Of a stretch of DNA of 64,000 bases, positions 17,741-26,974 are shown piece by piece. Position 1 is the stretch's first letter; each line of letters opens with the position of its first letter. The stretch comes from Gammaproteobacteria bacterium (GTDB taxonomy: Bacteria > Pseudomonadota > Gammaproteobacteria > Ga0077536). Location of the stretch: the NCBI GenBank assembly GCA_016209015.1, contig JACQWY010000040.1, forward strand, positions 1 to 64,000, read 5' to 3'. Below the pieces are notes generated by a model. That model was not told the origin of the DNA. It made no database searches and worked only from the letters and a program-made list of their open reading frames with translations. A program made the translations under genes and the position numbers.

Positions 17741-17876
17741 GGTTCGATTTGATTCGGGGTCAGGTTCGATTTGATTCGGGGTCAGGTTCGATTTGATTCG
17801 GGGTCAGGTTCGATTTCGCGGCCGACACGGGTGCCCCTCGCCGAACAATTGCCTGCGAAATCGAACCTGACCCCAT
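17741..17876. repeat. 22-bp tandem repeat with inverted arm (GGGGTCAGG family)
   Basis: A 22-bp unit (GGTTCGATTTGATTCGGGGT plus CA) occurs three times at 17741-17806, and a partial fourth copy follows. The last GGGGTCAGGTTCGATTTCGC (17800-17819) faces its exact reverse complement at 17855-17874, making a large hairpin. The same arms occur twice more at 31199 and 31516. Such elements are REP-like and are often mobilised by RAYT transposases; none is in this window. Confidence 0.85.
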
Positions 17877-18057
17877 TTCCCGTCCGCACCGCACTTCTTT
17901 CACGCCAACCCACGAGCTCTGCGAGCCGAGGGCCGCTGGACGTCGTTCTTCGGTCCGAGCAGGATTCTCCACGTAGAACTTACACGCCGACGCAAGGCTT
18001 ACGCGGTCACGAAGCCGACCGCACGCAGCGCATCCCATGCACCCCGCGGCCCAACCG

Positions 18058-18073
18058 CGGCACGGAACTTGCC
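18058..18073 (+). promoter_or_regulatory. Sigma-54-like -24/-12 element, quinoprotein-caa3 operon
   Basis: CGGCACGGAACTTGCC has GG and GC at the required spacing of ten bases and matches the RpoN consensus except for the first T. It ends 48 bp before the start at 18121. Confidence 0.6.
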
Positions 18074-18120
18074 ATCTCCGCGGTGCCGCGCGGCCGTTCT
18101 GCCGCGCAGACCGGGAGCGC

Positions 18121-19923
18121 ATGATCACGCTCGAGTCATCCCTCATCTGCACGTGCGTTCGCGCGCCGCTTCGCGCGCGTCGCGCCTGGCCGGCCGCGCT
18201 GCTCCTCCTCCATGCCCTCGCCGCCTCGGCCGTCGATGCCGAGTGGCCGATGGCGAGCGGTGATTACGCGAACACGCGCTACAGCACGCTCGCCGACATC
18301 GACACCTCGAATGTCGGCACGCTCGCCGAGGCCTTCGCCTTCGATACCGGTGTCGAGCGCGGCCAGGAAGCCGCACCGATCGTCGTGGGCGGCACGCTCT
18401 ATCTCCTCACCGCCTGGCCGAACGTGCTCTACGCGCTCGATCTGACGCGGCCCGGTGCCGCGGTGAAATGGAAGTTCGAGCCGCATCCCGCGCCGCGGGC
18501 GCAGGGCGAGGCGTGCTGCGACGTCGTGACGCGCGGCATTGCGTATGCCGACGGGACGGTGTTCATGGTCACGCTCGACGGCCAGGCAATCGCCGTCGAC
18601 GCCGCGACGGGCGCCGAACGCTGGCGCACGCCGCTCGCCGACGTCGCCCACGGCGAGACCGTGACCATGGCGCCGCTCGTGGTGAAGGACCGCATGCTCG
18701 TCGGCAACAGCGGCGGCGAGATGGGTGTGCGCGGCTGGCTGACCGCGCTCGACACGCACACCGGCGCCGTCGCCTGGCGCGCCTACAGCACCGGCCCCGA
18801 TCGCGACGTGCTGATCAATCATTCGCGCTACGCGCCGTTCTACCCGACCGACCGCGGCACGGATCTCGGCGTCGCCACCTGGCCGCCCGAAGCCTGGAAG
18901 AGGGGCGGCGGCGGCGCCTGGGGCTTCGTGTCCTACGATCCCGCGCTCGATCTCCTCTACTACGGCACCGCGAATCCCGGCCCCTGGAATCCCGAGCAGC
19001 GCGCAGGCGACAACAAATGGACCTCGGGCGTGTTCGCGCGCCGCCCCGGCGACGGCACGGCGGCCTGGTTCTATCAGTGGAGCCCGCACGATCGCCACGA
19101 TTACGACGGCATCAACGAGATGATGCTGCTCGATCTCGACTGGCAGGGCGCGCGGCGCGAGGTACTCGTCCACCCCGATCGCAACGGCTATGTCTACGTG
19201 CTCGATCGGAAGAACGGTGAAGTCCTCGCCGCCGATCCCTTCGTCACCGTCAACACGAGCACGGGAGTCGATCTGAAGACGGGGCGGCTGCAGTACGACC
19301 CGGGCAAGGATCCGCGCGCGGGGCTCACGATCAGGAACGTCTGTCCTGCCGCGCCCGGCGCGAAGGACTGGCAGCCGTCCGCGTATTCGCCGCGCACGGG
19401 GCTCCTCTATCTGCCGCACCAGCACCTCTGCCACGACGCCCAGACCTACACCACGAGCTACATCGCGGGCACGCCCTTCCTCGGCGTGACGGCGCAGATG
19501 AACGGCATGGCGGGCACGAGCCGCGGCGCGTTCACGGCCTGGGATCCGCTCGCGCGGCGCGCGCGCTGGACGCTGCCCGAGGTGTTCCCGGTGTGGAGCG
19601 GCGCGCTCGCGACCGCGGGCGATCTCGTGTTCTACGGAACGCTGGACGGCTGGTTCAAGGCCGTCGACGCGCGCAGCGGCAAACCGCTCTGGCAGCAGCA
19701 GACGGGCTCGGGGATCATCGGTCAGCCCATGGCGTATCGCGGGCCGGACGGGCGCGAGTACGTCGCGATCATGAGCGGCGTCGGCGGCTGGGCCGGCGCC
19801 GTGTCCTCGGGGTGTCTCGATCGCCGCGACGGCACGGCCGCGCTCGGCTTCGTCGGGGCGATGAAGGATCTCCCGATGCCGGAAGTGAAGACCGGCGTGC
19901 TGCACGTCTATGCGCTGCCCTGA
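18121..19923 (+). CDS. PQQ-dependent dehydrogenase, lanthanide-type active site
   Basis: A 600-residue periplasmic quinoprotein with a signal peptide to about residue 40 and an eight-bladed propeller. It has the adjacent Cys132-Cys133 pair (EACCDVV) that packs on PQQ, Glu200 in SGGEMGVRGW, Asn285 in YGTANPGPWN and catalytic Asp327 in HDYDGINEMML. Asp329, two residues after the catalytic Asp, is the extra ligand found in XoxF/ExaF-type lanthanide enzymes; calcium enzymes have Ala or similar there. It oxidises an alcohol or aldehyde of unknown identity and passes electrons to cytochrome c. It overlaps the next gene by 14 bp and leads the operon that ends in a caa3 oxidase. Confidence 0.88.
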   Translation: MITLESSLICTCVRAPLRARRAWPAALLLLHALAASAVDAEWPMASGDYANTRYSTLADIDTSNVGTLAEAFAFDTGVERGQEAAPIVVGGTLYLLTAWPNVLYALDLTRPGAAVKWKFEPHPAPRAQGEACCDVVTRGIAYADGTVFMVTLDGQAIAVDAATGAERWRTPLADVAHGETVTMAPLVVKDRMLVGNSGGEMGVRGWLTALDTHTGAVAWRAYSTGPDRDVLINHSRYAPFYPTDRGTDLGVATWPPEAWKRGGGGAWGFVSYDPALDLLYYGTANPGPWNPEQRAGDNKWTSGVFARRPGDGTAAWFYQWSPHDRHDYDGINEMMLLDLDWQGARREVLVHPDRNGYVYVLDRKNGEVLAADPFVTVNTSTGVDLKTGRLQYDPGKDPRAGLTIRNVCPAAPGAKDWQPSAYSPRTGLLYLPHQHLCHDAQTYTTSYIAGTPFLGVTAQMNGMAGTSRGAFTAWDPLARRARWTLPEVFPVWSGALATAGDLVFYGTLDGWFKAVDARSGKPLWQQQTGSGIIGQPMAYRGPDGREYVAIMSGVGGWAGAVSSGCLDRRDGTAALGFVGAMKDLPMPEVKTGVLHVYALP

Positions 19924-20398
19924 GCTCGCATGCCTCGCGTTGATCGTCTGTCTCGCGGGCTGCGAGCGCGAGACGCGGCACTTCACCGCCGACGTCCCCG
20001 GCCCGGCCTACCCCGGCCCGCGCGCCCAGACGGGCACTGTCGCCGGACGTGCCGAGAATCCCTACGCGCGCAACGCCTACGCCGTGAACGAGGGCAAGCG
20101 GCTGTTCCGCTGGTACAACTGCAACGGCTGTCACGCCGAGGGCGGCGGCGGGATGGGCGTGCCGCTGATGGATGCGGAGTGGCGTTACGGTGACCGTCCC
20201 GTCGACGTCTTCACGAGCATCCACGACGGCCGCCCCGACGGCATGCCGGCGTTCGGCGGGCGCGTGACGGACGATCAGATCTGGCGGCTCGCCGCCTACG
20301 TGCGCGCGATCGAAGGCCGCGTCGCGAGCGCCACCGCGCCGAACCGCGACGACAGCCTGCAGGAAGCGAAGCCCGAGACGCGGCGCGCCGGGCAGTGA
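19910..20398 (+). CDS. Lipoprotein cytochrome c
   Basis: A 162-residue class I cytochrome c. The N-terminus MRCPELACLALIVCLAGC is a lipoprotein signal with lipobox LAGC, so it is probably tethered to a membrane. One haem site, NCNGCH, is present, and Met in MPAF is a likely sixth ligand. It overlaps both neighbours. Position suggests that it takes electrons from the quinoprotein and delivers them to the oxidase. Confidence 0.85.
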   Translation: MRCPELACLALIVCLAGCERETRHFTADVPGPAYPGPRAQTGTVAGRAENPYARNAYAVNEGKRLFRWYNCNGCHAEGGGGMGVPLMDAEWRYGDRPVDVFTSIHDGRPDGMPAFGGRVTDDQIWRLAAYVRAIEGRVASATAPNRDDSLQEAKPETRRAGQ

Positions 20399-20400
20399 GC

Positions 20401-21411
20401 ATGAGCGGCCTTCCTCTCGCTGCATTCCTCGACACGCCCCCGCTCGGCGAGCTCTCGCAGGACGCGCTGCGCGCGGCCGGCCCGCAGGCCGCGGCGACCC
20501 TCGCGCTGTGGTGGCCGACGCTCGCGCTGTGCAGCGCCGTGCTGCTCGGGATCCTCATCGCGCTCGGCTATGCGCTCGCGACGAGCGGCCGCGCCGTGCG
20601 CAGCGCGCCGGGTGATCTGTCCTCGCTCGCGAATCGCGAGCCGGGCCTCGTGCGCGCCGTGAGCGTCGGCGTCGCGCTCTCGACCGTCGCCCTGCTCGGC
20701 CTCGTCGCGGCGAGTGCCGCGACGGATCGCAAGCTCGCGAGCCTCGACACCGCGGGCGCGCTGCAGGTCCACGTCATCGCGCATCAATGGTGGTGGGAGT
20801 TCGAATACCTCGATGCGGACGTCACGCGCCGCTTCGTCACGGCGAACGAGCTGCACCTGCCGGTCGGCCGCGCCGTCGAGCTCGTGCTCGATGCCGACGA
20901 CGTGATCCACAGCCTGTGGATCCCGAACCTCGCGGGGAAACGCGATCTCATTCCCGGCCATACGCAGACGCTGCGCCTGCGCGCGGATCGTGCCGGCGTC
21001 TATCGCGGCCAGTGCGCGGAGTACTGCGGCTACCAGCACGCGAACATGGCGCTGCGCGTCGTCGCCGAGGAGCCCGGCGCGTTCACGGCCTGGGCGGATC
21101 GCATGCGCGCGCCGGCCGCCGCGCCGGCGACGCCGCTCGCGCAGCAGGGCCGCGCGATCTTCGAGAACGGCACGTGCGCGATGTGCCATACCGTGAGCGG
21201 TACGCCGGCCGCGGCGAAGCACGCGCCGGATCTCACCCACCTGGCCTCGCGCCGGCGGCTCGCCGCCGAGACGCTCGAGAACACGCACGATCTCCTCGCG
21301 CGCTGGATTTCGCGGCCGAACGCGCTGAAGCCCGGCGTCTACATGCCGGACCAGGCATATTCGGAATCGGACGTGCAGGCGCTCACCGCCTACCTGGAGA
21401 CCTTGAAATGA
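20401..21411 (+). CDS. coxB: Cytochrome caa3 oxidase subunit II with fused cytochrome c
   Basis: About 336 residues. Two N-terminal transmembrane helices (LALWWPTLALCSAVLLGILI; VSVGVALSTVALLGLVAA) precede the cupredoxin domain with QWWWEFEY and the CuA ligands His in IHSLWIP and CAEYCGYQHANM. A C-terminal cytochrome c domain with CAMCH and a YMPDQAY methionine ligand makes it caa3-type. The ATG at 20401 is chosen; a GTG at 20395 overlaps the upstream stop. It receives electrons from cytochrome c and feeds CuA, then subunit I. Confidence 0.95.
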   Translation: MSGLPLAAFLDTPPLGELSQDALRAAGPQAAATLALWWPTLALCSAVLLGILIALGYALATSGRAVRSAPGDLSSLANREPGLVRAVSVGVALSTVALLGLVAASAATDRKLASLDTAGALQVHVIAHQWWWEFEYLDADVTRRFVTANELHLPVGRAVELVLDADDVIHSLWIPNLAGKRDLIPGHTQTLRLRADRAGVYRGQCAEYCGYQHANMALRVVAEEPGAFTAWADRMRAPAAAPATPLAQQGRAIFENGTCAMCHTVSGTPAAAKHAPDLTHLASRRRLAAETLENTHDLLARWISRPNALKPGVYMPDQAYSESDVQALTAYLETLK

Positions 21412-21436
21412 ACGGCAGCGTGGAGAACGGGTGCCG

Positions 21437-23332
21437 ATGAGCATCCACGACACCCGCAGCGCCGAGCTCGAGGCCACCTGGCGCGACCCCCCGGGCCTGC
21501 GCGGCGTCCTCTCCGCCGTGAATCACAAGACGATCGGCCGGCGCTTCATCGTCACCGCCTTCAGCTTCTTCGTCGCGGCCGGCATCCTCGCCGGCCTCAT
21601 GCGGCTGCAGCTCATGCACCCGGGCAATACGGTTCTCGGTCCCGATCGCTACGCGCAGATCTTCACCATGCACGGCACGACGATGATGTTCCTGTTCGCC
21701 GTGCCGGTGATGCAGGCCGTCGCGGTCTACGTCGTGCCGCTCATGATCGGCGCGCGCAGCATCGCCTTCCCGCGGCTCAACGCCTACGCGTTCTGGATCT
21801 ACCTCTTCGGCGGCGTGATGCTCTACGGCGCGTTCCTGCTGAACGTCGGACCTGACGCGGGCTGGTTCGCCTACGTGCCGTTGTCCGGTCCCGCCTATTC
21901 GCCCGGCAAGCGCGTCGACTTCTGGGCGCAGATGATCACGTTCACGGAGCTCTCGGGCCTGCTCGAGGCCGTCATCCAGATCACGACCATCTTCAAGCTT
22001 CGCGCGCCCGGCATGACGCTGAACCGGCTGCCGCTCTACGTGTGGTCCGTGCTGGTGACGAACTTCATGATCCTCTTCGCGATGCCGGCGGTGATGCTGT
22101 CGAGCACGGCGCTGATCATGGACCGCCTCGTCGGCACGCATTTCTACAACCCGGCCGAAGGCGGCGACGTGCTGCTGTGGCAGCACCTCTTCTGGTTCTT
22201 CGGGCATCCGGAGGTGTATTTCATCTTCGTGCCGGCACTCGGCTTCATGTCGACGATCATCGCGACGTTCTCCCGGCGGCAGATCTTCGGCTACACCGCG
22301 ATGGTCGTCGCATTGATCGCGACCGCGTTCCTCGCGTTCGGGCTGTGGGTCCACCACATGTTCGCGACGAACCTGCCGGAGCTCGGCAAGAGCTTCTTCA
22401 CCGCCGTCAGCATGATGATCGCCATTCCCTCGGCCGTGCAGATCTTCTGCTGGCTCGCGACGCTGAAGACCGGCCGGCTCGTCATGGAGGTTCCGCTCCA
22501 CTTCGTCCTTGCGTTCTTCTTCATCCTCGTCGTCGGCGGGCTGACGGGCGTGATGCTCGCCGCCGTGCCGCTCGACCTGCAGGTGCACGACACCTACTTC
22601 GTCGTCGCGCATTTCCACTACGTCCTCATCGGCGGCGCGGTGTTCCCGCTCGTCGGCGCGTTCTACTACTGGTTCCCGAAAGTCACGGGCCGCATGCTCT
22701 CCGGCGTGCTCGGGCGCTGGCATTTCTGGCTCTTCTTCGCCGGCTTCAACCTCACGTTCTTTCCGATGCACGTGCTCGGGTTGCTCGGCATGCCGCGACG
22801 CGTCTACACCTATCCCGCGGATCCCGGCTGGGGTGCGCTGAATCTCCTCTCCACCGTCGGCGACTGGATCACCGGCGTGAGCTTCCTGCTGTTCGCCCTG
22901 AACGTGTGGCGCGCGCTCGCCCGCGGCATGCCGGCCGGTGCGAACCCCTGGGGCGCGCCCACGCTCGAATGGGCGACGAGCTCGCCGCCGCACGCCGCGA
23001 ATTTCCCGCGCGTGCCGCTCGTCCGGGGCGTGGCGCCGCTGTGGCTCGCCGAACCGTACGCCGGCCACGTGCGCGGCCTCGCGGACACGCAGCGCGAGGT
23101 GCTCGCGACGACCGTGCTCGATGCGGCGCCCGATCACCGCATGATCATGCCGACGCCGACGATCTGGCCGTTCCTGAGTGCGGTCGCGACGACGATGCTG
23201 TTCATCGGCTCGATCTTCACGCCCTGGGCCGTCGTGTGGGGCACGGTGCCGGTCGCCGTCGCGCTCGTCGCCTGGTTCTGGCCGACGCGCGCGGAAACGG
23301 CAGAACATCTCGCGCTCGAGAAGCGGCCGTGA
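21437..23332 (+). CDS. coxA: Cytochrome c oxidase subunit I
   Basis: About 631 residues with twelve or more hydrophobic helices. Visible ligands are His in TMHGTTMMF (low-spin haem), WQHLFWFFGHPEVY with the CuB His, the proton-channel Glu and the cross-linked Tyr, LWVHHMF (two CuB His) and VVAHFHYVLIGG (both haem His). The GHPEVY glutamate places it in the A1-like group of haem-copper oxidases. ATG 21437 is preceded by GGAG. Its stop overlaps the subunit III start as GTGA. Confidence 0.97.
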   Translation: MSIHDTRSAELEATWRDPPGLRGVLSAVNHKTIGRRFIVTAFSFFVAAGILAGLMRLQLMHPGNTVLGPDRYAQIFTMHGTTMMFLFAVPVMQAVAVYVVPLMIGARSIAFPRLNAYAFWIYLFGGVMLYGAFLLNVGPDAGWFAYVPLSGPAYSPGKRVDFWAQMITFTELSGLLEAVIQITTIFKLRAPGMTLNRLPLYVWSVLVTNFMILFAMPAVMLSSTALIMDRLVGTHFYNPAEGGDVLLWQHLFWFFGHPEVYFIFVPALGFMSTIIATFSRRQIFGYTAMVVALIATAFLAFGLWVHHMFATNLPELGKSFFTAVSMMIAIPSAVQIFCWLATLKTGRLVMEVPLHFVLAFFFILVVGGLTGVMLAAVPLDLQVHDTYFVVAHFHYVLIGGAVFPLVGAFYYWFPKVTGRMLSGVLGRWHFWLFFAGFNLTFFPMHVLGLLGMPRRVYTYPADPGWGALNLLSTVGDWITGVSFLLFALNVWRALARGMPAGANPWGAPTLEWATSSPPHAANFPRVPLVRGVAPLWLAEPYAGHVRGLADTQREVLATTVLDAAPDHRMIMPTPTIWPFLSAVATTMLFIGSIFTPWAVVWGTVPVAVALVAWFWPTRAETAEHLALEKRP

Positions 23333-24000
23333 GCGATCCGAAATTCGAGCCCGGCGCGGAGCCCGCGCTGCCGATCCCGGACGGCGACGGCGGTACGGAT
23401 CTCGACGTCGCCGTCCTGCCGAGCTTCGGCTTCGGTCACCGCAGCCTCATGTGGTGGGGCACCTGGGGCATGATCGCGATCGAGGGCACGGTGTTCGCGC
23501 TCACGATCGCGACTTACTTCTACCTGCGCGGCCAGGGCACGCAGTGGCCGATCGCCGAGCCGCCGCCGGATCTGCTGTGGGGCACGCTGAACGTCCTCGT
23601 CTTCCTCGCGAGCGCCGTGCCGAACCAGGCCGCGAAACGTGCGGCGGAGCGCTACGATCTCGCCGGGGCGCGGCGCGCGACGCTCGGCTGCGCGGCGCTC
23701 GGCATGGTGCTGCTGATCCTCCGCGTCTTCGAGTTCCGGCACCTGAACTGCCGCTGGGACACGGATGCCTACGGCTCGGTCGTGTGGACGCTGCTCGGCT
23801 TCCACACCGCGCATCTCCTCACCGACTGGCTCGATACGGCCGTGCTCGGCGTGATGCTCTGCACGGGGCCCATCGAGGGCAAGCGCTACGTCGACGTGAG
23901 CGAGAACGCGATGTACTGGTACTTCGTGCTCGCGAGCTGGCTGCCGATCTACGGCGTCATCTACTGGGTGCCGCGCCTGCCGCCGGTACTCTCGCCATGA
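23329..24000 (+). CDS. coxC: Cytochrome c oxidase subunit III
   Basis: A 223-residue membrane protein starting at GTG 23329 inside the stop of subunit I. It has the expected helices (LMWWGTWGMIAIEGTVFALT; LGFHTAHLLTDWLDTAVLGV) and an ENAMYWYFVLASWLPIYGVI C-terminal helix of the COX3 family. It stabilises the oxidase core. The ends are coupled to both neighbours. Confidence 0.92.
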   Translation: MSDPKFEPGAEPALPIPDGDGGTDLDVAVLPSFGFGHRSLMWWGTWGMIAIEGTVFALTIATYFYLRGQGTQWPIAEPPPDLLWGTLNVLVFLASAVPNQAAKRAAERYDLAGARRATLGCAALGMVLLILRVFEFRHLNCRWDTDAYGSVVWTLLGFHTAHLLTDWLDTAVLGVMLCTGPIEGKRYVDVSENAMYWYFVLASWLPIYGVIYWVPRLPPVLSP

Positions 24001-24320
24001 TCTGGCCGGCGCTCCTGCTCGCGCCCTCGATAGCGCTCTGCGACGTGCTCGCGAGCCATGCGCTGACCGGCCAGGACTGTACGATCGCGACCTCGCGCAT
24101 ACTCTACGCCGTGCAGTTGCCGAGCCTCGCGCTCGTCGTCGTCTGCACGCTGCTCGCCGCCGCGCACCGGCGCGCGCACGCGCCCGGCACGGCGATCGAT
24201 GCCACCGTCATGCAGCCGTGCTTCCTCGCCGGCGTCGCGTCGTGGACCGGGCTGCTCTCCGTTCTCGTCGTCGTCGCGATCGGGATCCCGCTGTGGTTCG
24301 TGCCGCCCTGTGCGGGCTGA
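23997..24320 (+). CDS. Small membrane protein of the oxidase operon
   Basis: A 107-residue protein whose ATG overlaps the subunit III stop as ATGA. It has three hydrophobic segments (MIWPALLLAPSIALCDVLAS; ILYAVQLPSLALVVVCTLLA; WTGLLSVLVVVAIGIPLWFV). The family is not recognised. Its place between subunit III and CtaG suggests an accessory or fourth subunit. Confidence 0.65.
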   Translation: MIWPALLLAPSIALCDVLASHALTGQDCTIATSRILYAVQLPSLALVVVCTLLAAAHRRAHAPGTAIDATVMQPCFLAGVASWTGLLSVLVVVAIGIPLWFVPPCAG

Positions 24321-25141
24321 TCGTCGCACCGGCCGCGGCGGCGCACGGCGTGACGGCAGCGGACGACGCGGGCACGGCCTTCGTCGTCGCCTGCCTCCTC
24401 ATGAGCGGTGCGACATACGCGCTCGGGATGGCGAAGCTCGCGCGGCGCGGCCGGGCGCTGCGGCAGCGCCTGCCTGCGCTTTCCTTCCTCGCCGGCTGGC
24501 TCGCGCTCGCGGCGGCGCTGCTCACGCCGCTCGACACGCTCGCCGCACGGAGCTTCGCCGCGCACATGGTCCAGCACGAGATCCTCATCCTCGTCGCCGC
24601 GCCGCTCTGCGTGCTCGGTCAGCCGCTCGCGATCTGGAGCTGGGCGCTGCCGCATGCAGGGAGGCTCCGCCTCGCCGCGGTGTTCCATCATCCGGCGTGG
24701 CAGCGTCCCTGGCATGCGCTCACCGCGCCGCTGCCGGCCTGGGCGCTGCACGCCGCGGCACTCTGGATCTGGCATCTGCCGCTGCTGTTCGAAGCCGCGC
24801 TCGCGCGGCAGGCCGTGCACGTCGCGCAGCACGCGAGCTTCCTCGGCACGGCGCTCCTCTTCTGGTGGGCCCTGCTGCGTCCGGCCGCGCGCCACGCGCC
24901 CGGCGTCGCGCTCGCGGTGCTGTTCACGACGATGCTGCACAGTACTGCGCTCGGCGCGCTGCTCACGCTCGCGACGCACGCGTGGTACGGCGTCTACGGC
25001 GGGGCGTTCGGTCTCGACGCGCTCGAGGATCAGCAGCTCGGCGGACTCGTGATGTGGGTGCCCGGGGGGCTCGTCTATCTGGGCTCCGGACTCGCGCTCG
25101 CGGCGCGCTGGCTCGCGGCGCGGCCGGCGCGCGCCGTGTAG
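24293..25141 (+). CDS. ctaG: Cytochrome oxidase assembly factor CtaG (caa3 type)
   Basis: A 282-residue multi-pass membrane protein of the caa3_CtaG family. It has about seven helices and conserved His-rich blocks (HMVQHEILILVAAPL, WIWHLPLLFEAAL, HVAQHASFL, MLHSTALGALL). These proteins help insert copper into caa3 oxidases. The start is probably GTG 24293, overlapping the previous gene by 28 bp. It is the last gene before the hairpins at 25214-25324. Confidence 0.85.
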   Translation: MVRAALCGLIVAPAAAAHGVTAADDAGTAFVVACLLMSGATYALGMAKLARRGRALRQRLPALSFLAGWLALAAALLTPLDTLAARSFAAHMVQHEILILVAAPLCVLGQPLAIWSWALPHAGRLRLAAVFHHPAWQRPWHALTAPLPAWALHAAALWIWHLPLLFEAALARQAVHVAQHASFLGTALLFWWALLRPAARHAPGVALAVLFTTMLHSTALGALLTLATHAWYGVYGGAFGLDALEDQQLGGLVMWVPGGLVYLGSGLALAARWLAARPARAV

Positions 25142-25213
25142 GACTATGCCGGACACGATCAGCGTCCCGCCGCCGACACACCGCGCCGTCGCCGCGACCG
25201 TAGACTGACCCCA

Positions 25214-25324
25214 CAGTTTGACCCCCCGGGCCCCCCCAAGCCCACCCAAACTGAGGTATCAGGTCTCGATACCGGGCGATTGCAGCTTCCCAGCGGAGCT
25301 GCAATCGCCTTATTCCTTTTTCCC
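25214..25324. terminator. Three consecutive hairpins, probable terminator of the oxidase operon
   Basis: CAGTTTG...CAAACTG (25214-25253), GGTATC-AGGTCTC-GATACC (25255-25273) and a perfect 13-bp stem GGCGATTGCAGCT with AGCTGCAATCGCC (25275-25309) lie in a row. TTATTCCTTTTT follows on the plus strand, so the third hairpin can end the oxidase transcript. It also sits just past the stop of the minus-strand exonuclease. Confidence 0.6.
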
Positions 25325-26680
25325 TCCGCCCTTTCCCAATGGACGCACCCGCGCCCTGCCGAGCCGCGTCGCGAGCAGCTCGAACACCGCGACGTCGACT
25401 TTCGCCGCCCGAGTCCGCGCCAGGACCGCGAGCTCGTCCTCGTCGCGCGCCGTGCCGAGATGACACCAGTCCGCGAAGACGTGCACGACGCCGTGCTCGC
25501 GCACCGCGATCGCGCCCGCGTACGGCCACGCCGGCAGGCGCAGCGCGCTCGTCGCCTGCACGAGCTTCGCAAGCGTGCGCAGCCGCGCGGCGGGATGGCT
25601 CGTACAGGCCTTCGAGGCACAGGCCGGACACGGCGCGCGCCGCGCTGCGAGCCCGAGCGCGCTGCGACAGAGACCGTGATCCCGCGCGAGCCTGCCGAGT
25701 GCCCGGTCCGCACGCTTGCGGCTCGCATACACCGCGAAGCAGCGCTCGCCCTGCGGCCAGCCGGCGGCCACGGGCAGGCGCTCGACGAGCGGGCCCGCGG
25801 AGTCGGGCGTGACACGCAGGAACACGCCGTCCTCGGCCACACGGGTCGCCGCGTCGAGCTCGCGCGCCCACGCGAGCCGGACGAGTGCGGCATCGAGCGG
25901 CCCGGCCGCACGGCGTGCCTCGACGGTGTGCGGGACGGAGGCACCCCGCGCGTCGAGCGCCGCGACGAGCGTCGAGGCTTCACTGCGCAGGCGGCGCGCG
26001 CTGCGGATCGCGAGCGGCGTGCGCGCGGCGTCGAACACCGCGTAGACGCCGCGCCCTGCCGGCAGATCGGCGCACAGCGCGGGACGCTCCGGCGGCTCGC
26101 CGCCGTAGTGCGCGAGCCCGGCCTCGACGATCGCGGCGGGCGTGTCGCGCACGAGCCTCTGCCACCAGCGCCACAGCGCGCGGGCATCGGGCAGCGCGCG
26201 ATGCCGCGTGCCCGTCGTGAGGCCGTGTGCGGCGAGCAGCGCGTCGAGGTGATGGGCCGGGGCGGTCGGCTGGAGCCGGCGGGCGAGCGCGAGCGTGCAG
26301 ATCGCCGGTGTCTCGAAGCGGATCCCGAGGCGCGCGAACTCGGCGGCGAGGAAGCGGAAGTCGAAGCGCGCGTTGTGGGCGATGAAGACGCGCCCGGCGA
26401 GCCTCGCGCGCAGCTCCTCCGCGACGTCGCGAAAGCGCGGCGCGTCCGCGAGCGCGTCGCGCGACAGATCCGCGAACGCCGGCACGTCGCGCCGCCACCG
26501 CCGCTCGGGATCGAGCAGCGTCGTCCATTCGCTCACCTCGTCTCCGTCCACACCGACGAGTCCGAGCTCGACAATCCGATCGCGGGCCGCGTCGAAGCCC
26601 GTGGTTTCGACGTCGACGAAAACCAACAGCCGTTGGATCACCGGAGTCACGGGAAAGGGCGCGGTGTGCAGCGAATACAT
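25310..26680 (-). CDS. DnaQ-like 3'-5' exonuclease with degenerate GIY-YIG-like region
   Basis: About 456 residues. Residues of about 15-180 form a DEDDh exonuclease: FVDVETTGFD, IAHNARFDFRF and HRALPDARAL supply the D, E, D, H and D ligands. The middle (LPAGRGVYAVFDAARTPLAI) has the GIY-like strand of UvrC/Cho nucleases, but the YIG part is AIRSA, so nuclease activity there is doubtful. The C-terminal part has CPACASKAC, a possible zinc site. DnaQ-UvrC fusions of this kind are known in proteobacteria. ATG 26680 is chosen over a TTG at 26701. Confidence 0.8.
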   Translation of the reverse strand: MYSLHTAPFPVTPVIQRLLVFVDVETTGFDAARDRIVELGLVGVDGDEVSEWTTLLDPERRWRRDVPAFADLSRDALADAPRFRDVAEELRARLAGRVFIAHNARFDFRFLAAEFARLGIRFETPAICTLALARRLQPTAPAHHLDALLAAHGLTTGTRHRALPDARALWRWWQRLVRDTPAAIVEAGLAHYGGEPPERPALCADLPAGRGVYAVFDAARTPLAIRSARRLRSEASTLVAALDARGASVPHTVEARRAAGPLDAALVRLAWARELDAATRVAEDGVFLRVTPDSAGPLVERLPVAAGWPQGERCFAVYASRKRADRALGRLARDHGLCRSALGLAARRAPCPACASKACTSHPAARLRTLAKLVQATSALRLPAWPYAGAIAVREHGVVHVFADWCHLGTARDEDELAVLARTRAAKVDVAVFELLATRLGRARVRPLGKGGGKKE

Positions 26681-26974
26681 CGGAGAGCGTAGAAGTTGCA
26701 AATACGCGGAGGATGTTACACGCGTTGCGCGCCCGTGGTGCGCTCGCGTCGGTGGTTTCGCGACGCATTCCGGCGCGCCTCGGCGGCGCGGCGGGCGACA
26801 CGGCGCGCGGGGTACGAGCGCGCCCGTCGCGCATCTCGCGTCAGCGTGTCCTGCACTTCCCCGCGCGAATGCTAAGCGCCGCGCGCGGCCGCATCTGTAG
26901 GATTCCGGCGGGGCGTACGTAGTCGCCGACGTCTGTCACAGCTCCGCGATCGGCCCACGCCGCGAGCCGGCCCG

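Noticed and set aside
18136-23308. Long minus-strand frames opposite the PQQ dehydrogenase and coxA
   Set aside because: Arg/His/Glu-rich shadows of well-conserved sense genes.
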